Shown: positions 1 through 11,420 of the stretch, piece by piece | How the letters are laid out: every line of letters begins with the position of its first letter | How positions within the stretch are numbered: the stretch's first letter is position 1 | DNA from: Symsagittifera roscoffensis | Lineage: Eukaryota; Xenacoelomorpha; Acoela; Convolutidae | NCBI RefSeq assembly: GCF_963678635.1 | Contig: NC_087068.1 | Location: 36,155,436 to 36,219,435, forward strand | DNA: 64,000 nt | Reading direction: 5' to 3' | The notes under the pieces: model-generated | Databases searched by the model: none | Told to the model about the DNA's origin: nothing | The model's input: the letters and a program-made list of their open reading frames with translations, nothing else | Program-made: the position numbers and the translations under genes

Positions 1-64
1 GCCGAGATTGTTCAACAGTACACACCAAATTAAACTAACATCTTTAGTCGACTGGCACACAGCC

Positions 65-199
65 CAGTTTGTCGCAAAAGAAAAATTTATCAGCCGGTGC
101 CACTTTTAAAAAATTTAAAAATCCTATGCTGCAGTTTGTCGCAAAAGAAAAATTTATCAGCCGGTGCCACTTTTAAAAAATTTGAAAATCCTATGCTGC
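65..199. repeat. Tandem duplication, two 67-bp units
   Basis: Two adjacent near-identical units begin at 65 and 132, each opening with CAGTTTGTCGC and ending in CTATGCTG. They differ at one visible base in the A/T-rich part (TTTAAAAAT against TTTGAAAAT). No coding potential is seen. It is probably a small local duplication just outside the MULE transposon. Confidence 0.85.
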
Positions 200-271
200 A
201 ATATTTCCTTGAACAATTACTAGCAAACATTTGAGCTCAAAACAACATGAACATGTTTCATGAATCGGTAT

Positions 272-376
272 GGTGTCCCACTCTTTAACCCTACGATATT
301 TAACCCCCTCTGTTTACACCCCCTATATCATAACCCCGTAACATGATAACCCCACAACAATTTAACCCCCTTTTAA
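272..376 (+). repeat. Left terminal inverted repeat of the MULE
   Basis: This arm carries repeated TTTAACCCC or ATAACCCC words spaced roughly 11-16 bp apart and pairs imperfectly with 2757-2862. In MULEs the long inverted repeats carry transposase binding sites, so the repeated word is a reasonable candidate for the binding motif. Confidence 0.85.
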
Positions 377-666
377 TGACGATAATTTCTTTCAAATTAA
401 GTCCTTTTTATAAGTACAGGAGTAGTCCAATTAAGCTTACTAATTGAGGCCTGAAAAGCTAGTCTTAATTCACTTCATGCCTCTAGCATCTCAAAAGTAA
501 TTGCATTTCGATTATTTAGAGAAATAATCCCTCACTCACGAGTTTACAACAGAGATAACCTACATGGTGCTAATTGAAGGCAACAAAAGACGTTTGTGAG
601 TTTTATAAAAAATCATACTGCCTATTTCTTTAACCATTGTTATACCACTCTATCAGATCAGATATA

Positions 667-2068
667 ATGTTTGAAGCGTCATTCCACTTTACTTTATCTT
701 CGAAAGACAAACAAATGCTAGTGGTATCAGGCCACGAGTATTACCTTAAACGAAAAAAAAACAAAACAACAACAAATTGGAACTGCTCAAAGTACCAAAC
801 CCATAAATGCCGCGCAACAGCAATTACGGATGGAGAAAACTTTATTGAAACGAGGGGTCAACATAATCACGATATTTCCACGGGCAAACCTGATGCTCGA
901 CTAGTTTTGAAAAACATCAAGGAGCTAAGCGATAGTAACACCCCAACCGTCGCAGTCGCAACCGCCATTCAGCCAATTACAGACAACATTGCCACACAAC
1001 TAGCCCTACCATCCAAAGAAAATTTAGTTCGCACCGCACAACGAGCGCGCAAGCAACGAGAAGAAGTCTTACCAGTCTCCCCAGCAACCAGAAGTTTCGA
1101 AATACCCGAACTTTTCAAAAATTTTATAAGATTTGACAGTGGGCAAAATGATCACGAGAGGATTACTTTATTCGGCGACCCTGAAATGCTACGTGTGCTT
1201 GAAACATCCAACTTTTGGTTGGCTGATGGAACTTTTAAAGTCACCCCGAAAATGTTTTATCAACTTTACTCCATACACGTTAGTCTTTCAGGAATAGCCC
1301 CTGCTTGCATATATGCGTTCCTGCCAAATAAAACAGAAAAAACTTACCAACGTTTCTTAGAAGCCCTAAAAATACTAGTCCCTGATAGTAGACCTGAAAA
1401 AATTTTACTGGATTTTGAGCAGGCCGCTATTCAAGCGTTCCAGAAAAATTTTCCCGAGACCAAGCTGTCGGGATGTTTCTTCCACAAAATTTTATGAGAA
1501 AAATCGCGGAGCTCGGATTGAAAAAGGATTACGAAACTAACCACGAGTTCGCTTTAGCACTCAAAATGTTACCCGCACTGGCTTTCGAAAAAAAGAAGAA
1601 ATAGGAAATTCATACGATAAAATAGTGGAGGAAATTCAAATAGTTTGCGATCGCACCATAAAAGAGTCGGAAAAAATAGCGAAGGTTGACGAGCTTTGCC
1701 TTTATTTTGGATCTAACTACATAAAAAGTCTCGTCCCGAATCGGGAAGCCCTATTCCCCCCTTCATTATGGAATCAAAGGGATGCGGCATCATCGGGTTT
1801 GGCCAGAACAACAAATGCTGTAGAGGGCTGGCATTATGGCATACAGTCATACTTCAGTGGATCGCATCCCAGTATATGGAAAGTGATTGCAAATTTGCAA
1901 AAAGACGCTTCCGTCCAAAAACTTAATTTCTATAACGCCTCGAGTGGGCACCAATTTACAAAAAAGAAGAAATACCGGGTGCTCAACAAAAAAGTGCAGA
2001 ATATTATGCATGTTTACGAAGAAAAAACTGATTTGCATTTCTTTCGCGCTATGGCGAACTTGAGTTAA
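667..2068 (+). pseudogene. MULE transposase with N-terminal FLYWCH zinc finger, frameshifted
   Basis: The frame opens at ATG 667. Residues from about 10 to 70 form a FLYWCH-type zinc finger (WNC, a second Cys eight residues on, and a final HNH). A MULE transposase core follows, with FWLADGTFK, then LLDFEQAA and GCFFH, which correspond to the DDE-type catalytic region of the superfamily. The frame is lost near 1490, continues in another frame to a stop near 1600, then shifts again and resumes as EEIQIVCD to a stop at 2066-2068. The last part contains the NAVEGWH motif typical of the C-terminal half of these transposases. With at least two frameshifts it should make no working enzyme. It is the only transposase inside the element and matches its MULE-like ends. 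Confidence 0.9.
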
Positions 2069-2316
2069 ACATTTGCTATTTAATCTATATTGCCAAGCAA
2101 TAAACTTTTTTCCAAGTTTAATTATTTTCCTTGATTTTTCAAAATTGAGCTAGAGTCGATTTGAAACCGGCAAAATAATAAATACATACAAGGTGTTGAC
2201 TTTTCTTTTCCCTCCGCCCAACCCTGTAAGGTTAACCCATTTATTGTACCCTTGATATACCCGTTATCATATTTACCCGAAATTCAACTTTTTCGGGAAA
2301 ATTGGAAAATTTTTTG

Positions 2317-2388
2317 TGCCGCCAGGGATTCGATCCTTTGATCTCTAGATTTTGAGACTAACGCTTTAACCACTATACCATGAGGCCC
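2317..2388 (-). other. tRNA-like sequence (relic)
   Basis: The minus strand over 72 nt has a box-A-like segment (TATAGTGGTTA), an anticodon-like loop CTCAAAA and a box-B-like segment (GATCGAATCC), in tRNA order and spacing. The acceptor ends do not pair (GGGCCTC against GGCGGCA), and the anticodon and T stems have mismatches, so it is not a credible functional tRNA. A tRNA-derived SINE remnant or a dead tRNA inside the MULE are the likely alternatives. Confidence 0.5.
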
Positions 2389-2756
2389 TTGGTTGTCATC
2401 CAAATTATTCTTCCAACTTTGGCTCTTTGATCTTTAATTAAGCCCATGTTTGAGTTTTCAAAGCGTAGATCAATTCTGTCGGCGCTAAAAGATCAAGGTC
2501 AAGAAATTCAAATGGTTTTGGACTGTTTTGTATATGCACCAATTTGAATCATGTCGGTCGGATTCGTTTTCAAGTTCATCTCAAAGTCTAGACTATCGGC
2601 AATGTCATTTCTGTTCAAATCTAAAAGGCATTTAGTAGCGTGCATGTCAACTCCTTTTGGTTCGCAAAATTTTTCGCAATTAAAGCTTTGATGTTTACCG
2701 ACGATATGGTTCCGAATCCTTTTCAAGTAACTTTCACTTTGATTCTAACAATTGAT

Positions 2757-2862
2757 TTTAAAAAGGGGTTAAATTGTAGTGGGGTTATCTGATTTTGGGG
2801 TTATATGAGAGGGGGTTAAGAAAAAGGGGGTTACAAAACACGGGGTCATAAGCTTGGGAACC
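2757..2862 (-). repeat. Right terminal inverted repeat of the MULE
   Basis: The reverse complement of this arm aligns with 272-376, including the shared innermost stretch ACAATTTAACCCC. On the plus strand the motif reads GGGGTTA. It is directly followed by the second copy of the 9-bp target duplication. Confidence 0.85.
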
Positions 2863-3440
2863 AATCGGTATACCATTGAACATTTTTTCAGTATTTGGTT
2901 TAGCGCAATAACAAAATTAAAAAAAAAGAAACTTCGATTAAAAGTTATGAGCCGCTTAGCAGAAAAAACATCACAATCAAAAGAAAACAAATTAAAAGCC
3001 AGTCTATATCATCTGTTTTAAAGATCAGATATGATAAAGGTTCAAAATGTTTCAGAAAAATTTTGCCAAGATTCTAAGCCTACCCTAAGGTACTCATGAT
3101 TCGAAATTTTAGTAGAGCGTAAAAACTCGATCACCTAGCTCAGGTCGCTGATAAAAGAAAAACCAACAGATTTTAATGTTGTCAATTATTTTTATCTGAT
3201 TATCAATATAAGGGTAAACGCGGTTAACAACCTCGTAAAATTTTTGGTTTGAAAAACACTGTTAATTTTAAGATAACTTATGAAATTTGTTCGTTCCAGC
3301 TTTCACTGCCTTTTCGAGCAAATCATCTTGCTCCTTGAGGCAGTGCGAGCTCACCTGTGTAGACACGTCTCACAAATACCTGGTAGAAAATTGAACAAAT
3401 CATCAGGTATATAATCTCTGTCGCTTGTTGGCAGTACTAC

Positions 3441-3544
3441 ATGAACTACAGAGTATGAGGCTGGCGACCGGTGTCTTCTAAAATCTCTAATTTTCAAAAA
3501 AAAACTTTTGCTTGGCTGGATAGTTTTAGGGGAAAACGAAGCAT
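3441..3544 (+). repeat. Dispersed direct repeat, copy 1
   Basis: It matches 4324-4460 in the same orientation over most of its length. The pair is 880 bp apart. The family is unrecognised. Confidence 0.75.
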
Positions 3545-4323
3545 CTCTTTATGAGAGAGAACTGAAAGAAACATCATTGTATTGCTCACTTTTTAAATAA
3601 CACTATGTAAAGCCTATGTAGAGGATGGAGAGTTTGACAGGAGAGTGAAGATCTACGATCTGCTGGGAGAAAGGAATTAATTTGAGTGAGTTATGCTCTG
3701 GATGGACATGAGCTACATTGGAGCTACCCTGTACTTAATTCGGAAATGTTTGAGCTAGGCTCAATTCAAACTTATTATCACGCAAGGAAGACATGGAGTG
3801 GAGCAAAAGCAGAGCTGGTCCAGTTGAGACGATGGAAATATTGTCCTTAATTCTTAGACAGAATGTAATTTTCGTTAGCTATATACCAAAAAAATCGTAG
3901 GTAGAAATCAGATATAAGAAGAGCGCCAAAACAAATATGTAAAGAATATATTTTTCTTTTAGTTCCAAGAGAATTACTTCAAGATTCCAGTATCCTAGGA
4001 ACATTTTGAAAAAAAGTTATTTCTCGTGATAGTGATTCTTAAAATCGTATTTTACGAGTATAGTCGTTGGTTCATTCGTATTTCACGAGAAGGTTCGTTT
4101 ATATTTCCAAAACTTTAAACTTTATACGAGTTATTCCAAAAACTTCAAGCATTGGTTTCCATTCATTTTGACAGTGGATATAAACAGATTGATTTTATGG
4201 TGGCAGCAGCGTCACGCTTTGTGAGCATAAAAAATTCTAGGTTTCTGTTCCAATATGAAATCAGCAGAAGAAATCAGCAAAGCGATTCTGTTCTTTGAGC
4301 TTGTCATCTGGCTCTTAGGGAGA

Positions 4324-4460
4324 ATGAACTACAGAGTATGAAGCTGGCGAATGTAATGGCTCATACTTAAAAATATTCAGGATTCCACCGGTGTCTTTTA
4401 GGTTCTCTAACTTTCAAAAAAAACGTATACTTGGCTGGACAGTAGTAGGGAAAGAAGCAT
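4324..4460 (+). repeat. Dispersed direct repeat, copy 2
   Basis: It matches 3441-3544 apart from about 35 extra bases after the shared CTGGCGA. The family is unrecognised. Confidence 0.75.
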
Positions 4461-5200
4461 GTGAAATTGCTTTTCTACGAGGAGTGAGATATCTTTTAGT
4501 ATCACGTATTCCAACTTACTATTTTAGTTAATCAGTTTGTTACTGTCAAGCAAAGGAACTTACGTCCAACTAATGCTTAGCCGTTGTGCTGAAAAAGCGT
4601 CGTTTTGAAGCACAAACAACGAACTTTGGTCTTTTGGTAAAAATACATACTTCAATTTTTCTTGAACTCTCAAAAACACTCAGCAAAAAAATAGCTGTTT
4701 AGTCAAAAAATATCTTGGTCCAAAAAACTCAGAACTTTATAATTCATTTAATCATAACTCTTTCAAAAAGAACAGCAGGTTCGAAGATGAAACTCATTAA
4801 CATCAACAAAAAACATTTGAATGCCCAGATAACTTTTTAGACAATGACTTCTCAATATACGACAAAGCCCATATGACGAAAGGAAAAAATAGATTCAAAT
4901 ACATTCCCAGGTTTTATGTGATATAAATGAAGAGAAAAAAAACTGTTTTCAGATTTTTTTATACGCAAAAAGAGCGCACAATGATTGGCTAGGCCTTTTG
5001 AAAAGGTTTATAAGAATACTTCAAAACGGTAGATAGTGCTAACTTTTTTGAAGGACTTTATATCTATTTTCTTCGATTGATTCAGTTTTAATAATATAAC
5101 TGAAATTGATCACATCAAGATACCAAGCAGTTTTGCTCCATGTTAAATTTCTCGAGAGTGAACTATTTATCTCGCTGTTGAACATGATCGTATTCTACAC

Positions 5201-5626
5201 CAGGGGCGGATCTAGGATTTTCTCGAGGGGGGCGGATTTTCAAAAAATTTTCGAAAATTTTGACGACCTTTTTTTTTAGGTCGACCAAATTGATTTTTCG
5301 AGCTCTCCCAAAGCATTGTTTTGCCCTTATTTTGGCAAAATTGTTTGCGCCGCAGGCAAATTTTTGAAAAAAAAACAGTCAAAGAAGCCGTTTTTGGGCA
5401 CTTTTTGAAAAATGTTGACAAAAAATCGCGTTTTTTTGGCGCGCGCTCCCCCTCAAAAGTAGTATATATTGGCGCCCAAGGCGCCTTTAGAAAAACTTTG
5501 TGTCGGTCGGCCGAAAATGGATTTCTGAAAAAGTATCAAAGGTGGACCCTTTGGGTCGGCAGGGGGTCGAATCCCTGAGGGGGGGGGGCGTCCGCCCTCC
5601 CCCCGCCCCCCCTAAATCCGCCCCTG
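5201..5626. mobile_element. hAT-type MITE
   Basis: The 426-bp element starts CAGGGGCGGATCTAGG and ends, on the opposite strand, CAGGGGCGGATTTAGG, so the terminal inverted repeats match at 15 of 16 bases. The flanks TTCTACAC (5193-5200) and GTCTACAC (5627-5634) are an 8-bp target duplication with one mismatch. CAGGGGCG ends with 8-bp duplications are typical of hAT elements. The interior is G- and C-run rich. Open frames inside it have no recognisable protein features, so it is non-autonomous. Confidence 0.85.
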
Positions 5627-6702
5627 GTCTACACTACAAGAAAATGAAGGTTGACATCTTCCTTACAAGATCCGGTCAACTGAGTAGTAAATGTTTCATT
5701 TCGGTATAATTTGCAACATGAATTCCTCCACAATGAAACACTAAGCTCCATAATCAAAATTTTGCTCGTTATCAGGGGAATTTAAAGTTAACTGCAGATA
5801 TACTACGCCAGCGATGATACTTGATTTTCATAGTCAGGCGAAACTTTTTGCGAATTCATTGTTCCGCTGATTTGCAAAAAATAAGGTGAGCATTTTTGTC
5901 ATTTACCTCAAATTGAAATCATTTTTTTTCAAGTGTCCATTAAGCAATGAAAACTGTACGAAAAACGAAAAAAAAGAACCATAGGATGTCTATCAATAGA
6001 TGATTAAAAGATGTCGTCGGAAATTTTTACTTAGCAAAATTCTAGGCTCTAGACTGGTTAGAGAGAACGCTTGCAATAAAATTTACGCAAAATTAGAACA
6101 AAAACTGAAAAACTGACTGCAGTTAATTGCCTTTCTAATATCGACGAAAAGAAAAAAGTAAAGACATTTAGTAGCACCACTAAAAACTTATCGATGAAGT
6201 TAATGCATGTCATATTGGGCTTAACTATGCAAATCTAAGTGTAATTCAGTCGATTGCACGATCTGAAAATATTCAAAATATTGCATCATAAAATAATTTT
6301 TGCACTGCATTTTTGTCATTATTTTGAATTGGCGATTAAAAGTGTGCTTTTTTATACATCAAAAAGGGAAAGTTGATCAAAATGTACACATCATTAATTT
6401 AATTATTTGTAAAATTCAAAATAGCAGATTCTGATAATTCGTATGACTCTTTTGAATAGGAAATTGTGCCGGTTGATTCTGGCGTAGTGGTTTGGGTTGA
6501 AGCGTCTTGAAACAATCTCTGAAACAACAAAAAAGAATAAAGCAAACGCTCCAACACTTTATTGGCCCTCAAGTAAACTTAACACCTTGAGTTTCTGTAT
6601 TTTTCAGCAATATATCTATAATTTATAATTATGTGAATTGAAAAATATGAAATTTAAATCAGTTCTGTTTGATTTTCACTAAAATGACATTTGACAGAGT
6701 CG
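5627..6702. other. Intergenic, includes the 3' flank of the minus-strand gene
   Basis: No gene is seen. On the minus strand an AATAAA hexamer lies at 6558-6563, about 140 nt past the stop codon at 6703, and is a plausible polyadenylation signal for the gene ending there. Confidence 0.5.
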
Positions 6703-9092
6703 TTAACCGAAAACCGTAGTATTGTGAGTTGATAATTCCTTCCATGGAGCTTTCAGATCCACAATGAGTTTACTTACGGGGTCGAAAGCAGATGCGACAT
6801 TGAATCTCCGCAACAGCTCCGCCCTCGAAATATTGTCAGCTGACGGACTATCCAGTCCTGATGGGACCATTGAGGCACTTACAGACATACCACCAGCTCC
6901 ATTGGATCCCGAAGAGGGGACACCTGATGATGTGGACTGTATTGTCATGTGCCTCATGAGGGAACTCAGTAGCAGTCGCATATCTTGAAGTTCGCCCATC
7001 ACTTTCTGGAATGTCTCCTCGTCCACACTCGCTCCATTGCCGATCAGCATCTCGCCTTGAATTCCATCTTTATTCTGGCTACTTAAAGTCATTCTTTGTG
7101 AGTGCGTACGCGCGTGGTGGTTTTGGTGACGGTGTGTACTGTTTGTTTGGGTTTTCAGGGATAAGTTTGAGCGAATTGAGCTGTTGGTTGATAATCTGTA
7201 ACAAATGAACAACCTTTTAAGGGTTCGTACATTTATGTTTTCGAAAAAAAAACAAGCAGTTACTTAGAAAAAAAAACAGATCTATAAATACTATCAGTCG
7301 CCGTGAGGGAAGAGCGTAGAAGTAAGCATTGCAATAACCTGTTGAGTGCTCCTCTGTGGCCTCTGGAACTGACAGAGTCAGGAATGGATGCCAGTTCACA
7401 ATCATCGTCTACTGTTGTAGTCCCAACTGATAACTCCTCGTCACTAGTGAACGACATCGCCTTTTTATGCAGCATACGATTTGCATTCTCTTCTCTGCGA
7501 CCTTGATGGCTATCTGTCGCTTTTCGCTCAGAATGTCCCATATTGGAATCTACAGACTGGCCTCTTCTCGTACTGCGATCCTTGTTCGTAATGGAGTTCC
7601 CCTCTTGCTCGTGACCGACTTTTATTTCTTGGTGACTGGCATTCAGCATTGATGTTCCCATTTTTGTTTTACCGGGACCTCTTCTACTCGACGTGTCAAA
7701 AAGAGAAGTCACCACACTTGGTCGTCCGTTGCCCACTCTTCGTTGCATTTCGCTAGTCTGCCTGGGAGGTACAGAATCCAGTTGATCGTCCGAACTGCAA
7801 CGTCCAGAAACCTTCGATGCAGCACTTTTTGGTTTGAAGACCTTGTAGTGGGTGACCTCTGGAGTTGAAGGCGTGTGACTAGGCGATGGAATGTAAGGAT
7901 CTCGATTTTTATCTTTACTTTTGCTCCAAGAAGTTTTGCTAAGTCCGCAAAACTTGAGACCAGAGAATCTAGTTTTACGAATAACGCTAAGAGGAGTTCT
8001 AAGGCCACTGGTGGTTGTGCTGGGATTCGTGTTTCCCGGATGTATAAGTGGAATGTCGCCTTCCCCTCGATGCGGTACTCTTTCAGTCATGACGTTGAGG
8101 GGAATCCTCGCTTTGTATGATCTGTGCACTGTTGATTGGTAAATTTGAGACGGGTGTGTTGTTGTTCCCGACTCAGGCGCGTAATCACTACATAAAAATC
8201 TTTCTTGCGTTGGAGTGGAATCGGACGAAGCTACTATTGAATTCATTGAAGTCATTGTTTCTGCGCCCGAATCATTCGCTGAGATCGGACTCATAGGCGT
8301 TGAGATCTCTCTTATTATACCTTTGTTCTGTCTGTAAGAATCAGATGTCGACGTTGTAACCACAGTAACAGGTGTCATCGGTTCCACTTTACTACTTCTA
8401 ATATCAGGACTAATATAAAAATCTGAAGACAAATCAAGTAGCTCGCTATGATTAGTGATACTGGAGTTGACACGCCAAGATTCGGGTGTATTGAGAGAAG
8501 AACTATACAAACTTGGTGAAAAATAACTGGAATACGCTGAATCAGTAGTCGATTTGAGTCCACCGACTAAGGCTGGTTTGGCAGAAGGGCAGGCTATTCT
8601 GAGCCCACAGCTCGAACGTTTCACTGGATCACAGAGATCTTGGTGTCCAACCAGGGTACTCCTCAGTCGCACCGGTGACCGAAACTCTTCACTGCTGGAA
8701 AGATTTCCTGTATTCCTAAGTGGAGAATGAACTTTTGCTCGTTGTCTAAGGGTAAAGCTTTCAACTCTCTGAACACCTCCGGAATGTTCCTCCTTTGCGA
8801 TCTCTCTCCTTCGCCTGGGCGACCTTCGAGTTCTGTACTCTTGGATATTCTTCTCAAATTTCGCGACCAAATCAGAAGTCTTGGGCAGACTTCTGCAATC
8901 TATCGAGGTTGCAGTTGTTGGTTGGGGCGATGATGGAGGGCTTGAAAGTCTAGGTGACTGAGTGTATGTGTAGTTGTAAGTTATGGGGTAGTTTACACAA
9001 TGTGACCGAGCAGAAATAGGAGTGGCTTCTAAGCAGCCGTTGTAGTTAAATTGAGGAACGTAGCAGCAAACGCCCTCCATCTTGTGAGACAT
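6703..9092 (-). CDS. Unrecognised, largely disordered protein, two coding exons (748 aa)
   Basis: I do not recognise this gene. Two coding exons fit: 9092-7339 and 7195-6703. The donor CAG|GTTATT and an acceptor ending TTGTTACAG keep phase 2 and give 749 codons including the stop. The open frame that continues past 7339 is intron read-through. The protein is rich in Ser, Thr, Pro and Arg with many short basic clusters, has no membrane segment or signal peptide, and looks mostly disordered. Two parts look more ordered: a segment near residue 75 (LVAKFEKNIQEYRTRRSPRR), and the C-terminal 120 residues with a probable short coiled coil (FQKVMGELQDMRLLLSSLM) and a final AELLRRFN region. It may be a cytoskeletal or scaffold protein, but that is only a guess from composition. 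An AG acceptor-like site 16 nt upstream of the ATG suggests a spliced 5' UTR. Confidence 0.75.
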
Positions 9093-9658
9093 TTGATGGC
9101 AGGGTCTTAAACAAATTGAGAATAGGTAAACAAAGAACTAGCAGCAGCAACGCATTCGAAATCAAACAAAACCATAGGCAACAAAAATGTGAAACCGTGA
9201 TTACTTTCAAGATTCAAATGAGGCCATGAATTTTCCACAGTCTGCTAGATGATAGATGATCCAAAAATAGACGTTTTCTTAATTAGGATAAGTTAATTCT
9301 ATAAAAAGCACTAAATCAAACTATTTCACAGAGAGCTTTTTAGTCAAATTTGAAAAGATAAGATATCGCCTAAGACTGTAGTTTGAAACTTTAAGCAGTC
9401 ATTCACCAAAAATAGAGCATTCAATAAGTTAGACATTCCTAACTAGGTTTACAGGTTCAAACTAACATGTGAAAGGAGTATGACAATTCCAATATATGCT
9501 TTATGCTTTGAACTTGAGACATATGAGAAGAATAGCTAAAGTGAAGTTCAATTGAGATAATCAACGGTCCGAATTCGACAGAACTCCTAATCCTCTTCTT
9601 GCGAGTCTAGACTAAGCAATTATTAATACACTTTTCAAGAGTACTAGTATACACGGAG

Positions 9659-9686
9659 GCGAAGCTGAGCTTCGCGCCACTTGCGA
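9659..9686 (-). repeat. Short hairpin repeat with GCGCCACTTGC core
   Basis: GCGAAGCT-G-AGCTTCGC is a perfect 8-bp inverted repeat. It overlaps a second hairpin with stem TCGC/GCGA around GCCACTT. The core recurs with compensating changes at 33620-33636 and 54929-54943, and in the opposite orientation at 57025 and 57085. Confidence 0.6.
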
Positions 9687-10262
9687 TACAACAATTATAG
9701 GATGAGTGCACCATGACGCTAAAAAATTAGCAAACGTAACTTCGAACAATTTTACTATTGAAGAAAGAAGTGAAAAAACGATTAAGAACCAAAAAAAGCA
9801 TATTTTTGGCGTTTGAAGTTATTGAAGTTTTTCAAAAAAGACCTGTGGGGTTGAAATTTAGCAGTCAAAAACTGGTGTCAGAGTCTTATCGATCTCAAAA
9901 CTACTACACTTTAAGAAAAAAAATCGGTCCTCAAGTCGACAAAAAAGAAGCCGACATTCAATAAGCTGAAAATTTAGTAAAAAACATACCACGATAGATA
10001 TATCAGTAGCGTATGCAAAGTAGATTAGAGACCGGCTAAAGCTGAAAGTAATTGTTTGATAATTTCTAAAAATACGTACTGTTGCGAAAATGGCCAATAT
10101 AGAAATCGAAACAAGCAAAAATTCTACAACTCACTGGAATTTGATGGCTTATTTTCATCTAAATATTACTTTGAAAATTAGTGAAATAAATAACTCTTCA
10201 AAGCGGGGAATAGGTTTAAAATTTAAGCGAGTTGCGATTATGATAACATAATTTCGCTGCCT

Positions 10263-11010
10263 CAGATTTGGAAGGGTAGTTTTCGAGAACTAAAGTCAAA
10301 AAGTTTCAAAAAACGGTCAAAAAATCAAAAATTTGACATCTGCGATGGACATAAATTCTGGTGTCAAACATTTGGACGTAGTTGCTACTGCAAGGCAGCT
10401 TCCCACGACTCATTTTCTCTATTGAACCGAATATATCAGATTTGGTAGGGTCGTTTTTGAATAAAGTCAAAAAGTTTCAAAAACGATTAAAAAAATCATA
10501 GTTTTGGCTTTCCCTAAGGCCATAACTTTTCGTGTAAAAGATTTAGGCAAAACCTTTTAGTCATGAAACTTCCTACAACCCGTCCTTTCGATTGAAATAA
10601 AAAAACTCAGATTTAGGAGGGCAAAGTTTTCGAGAAAAGTTTAAAAAAATTCAAAAATCGGTCATAAATTCAAAAACTTGACTTTTCCGAGGGCCATAAC
10701 TTTTCATGTCAACAAATTGGGTAGATCCGCTTATGCACGGAGGATTCACATAACTTCTTCTCTTCATTGATCCCATGAAGTCAGATTTGGGTGGGTAGTT
10801 TTCGAGAAATTTCAAAAACGGTTAAGAAATCGAAAATTTGACTTTTCCGAGGGCCATAATAATTAGGTGTCAAAAAAATTTGGCGTTGGCGCCAATGCAA
10901 GGGAGTTTCTCGCGACTCGTTCTCTCTATTGAATCTAAAATCTCAAATTTGTGAGTGCAGTTTTTGAGAAAATGTTTTTAAAAAATATGGATCAAAAATC
11001 CCCCCCCCCC
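10263..11010. repeat. Satellite-like tandem array, about 170-bp units
   Basis: Diverged units start with CAGATTT or CAAATTT at 10263, 10437, 10608, 10782 and 10944, giving spacings of 174, 171, 174 and 162 bp. Each unit contains GTTTTCGAG or similar, then a CGGTCAAAAAATC-like run, then GCCATAA and a CTC-rich end. Roughly four and a half units are present. It is followed by a short C run. Confidence 0.8.
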
Positions 11011-11379
11011 CCGCACTTTTCGAAGTCGAAAGAAAGTGAACTAAAGGTAAAAAGAGATTAGGGGATTATGCAGGCATACAGGGGAAGGGGAAGACTCTCC
11101 GAAAAAAGAAAAACCCAAATCCATACTTTTTCATATTACCTGTTTTTATCAAACAGGATCTAGATAAATTGAAATCTAAACCGACAGAGCTTAAGTCGAC
11201 AAGCAAGAAGCCGAAAAATCATCAGCAAAAAATCATTAACAGAACGCTATTATTATACATAGAAAAGTTTGAGTAGTACTCGGTAGTTAAATTTGAATTT
11301 TCATGAAATTGAGCATGTCAGCATAATTGATTCGACAGATTTTGTTATTCTAGTTGTTAACTAGAAAAAAGTCTATATT

Positions 11380-11420
11380 CCGATTTGATAACGCTTGCTA
11401 AACGCAAGCGTAAACAACTT
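11380..11420 (+). repeat. Hairpin-bearing dispersed repeat, copy 1
   Basis: ATTCCGATTTGATAAC is followed by CGCTTGC-TAAAC-GCAAGCG, a perfect 7-bp stem with a 5-nt loop. A second copy at about 59914-59955 shares the lead-in and a shortened version of the stem. Confidence 0.65.

Larger units (their letters stand above)
272..2862 (+). mobile_element. MULE-type DNA transposon, complete ends, decayed
   Basis: The element is flanked by a perfect 9-bp direct repeat AATCGGTAT at 263-271 and 2863-2871, the target-duplication size expected of Mutator-like elements. Its ends are imperfect terminal inverted repeats of about 105 bp (272-376 and 2757-2862), starting GGTGTCCC on the left and GGTTCCC on the right when read inward. 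Both arms are built of several spaced TAACCCC motifs. The only coding content is a broken transposase at 667-2068. The remaining interior (2069-2756) is non-coding and contains a tRNA-like relic. The call rests on three agreeing lines: target duplication, inverted ends and transposase type. Confidence 0.92.
2872..5200. other. Non-coding stretch with one dispersed duplication
   Basis: No credible gene is seen. Segments 3441-3544 and 4324-4460 are related direct copies, both starting ATGAACTACAGAGTATGA and sharing CACCGGTGTCTT or ACCGGTGTCTT and CTTGGCTGGA. The second copy has an insertion after GCTGGCGA. A short open stretch at about 3612-3680 looks faintly protein-like but ends quickly. Confidence 0.6.

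Noticed and set aside
272..376. Telomeric or subtelomeric repeat tract
   Set aside because: The TAACCCC words are unevenly spaced, mirrored at 2757-2862 and bounded by a target duplication, so they belong to a transposon end.
2317..2388. Functional tRNA-Leu(CAA)
   Set aside because: The anticodon loop would fit, but the acceptor stem does not pair and other stems are mismatched.
5321..5709. Plus-strand open frames over the hAT MITE
   Set aside because: They run through G/C runs and inverted ends of a non-autonomous element and show no protein features.
7260..7338. Continuation of the long minus-strand frame past 7339
   Set aside because: A donor at 7338/7339 and an acceptor at 7196 restore phase into a protein-like second exon, so this part is read as intron.
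9758..9964. Short lysine-rich ORF
   Set aside because: It is A-rich low-complexity sequence with no recognisable features and poor codon structure.
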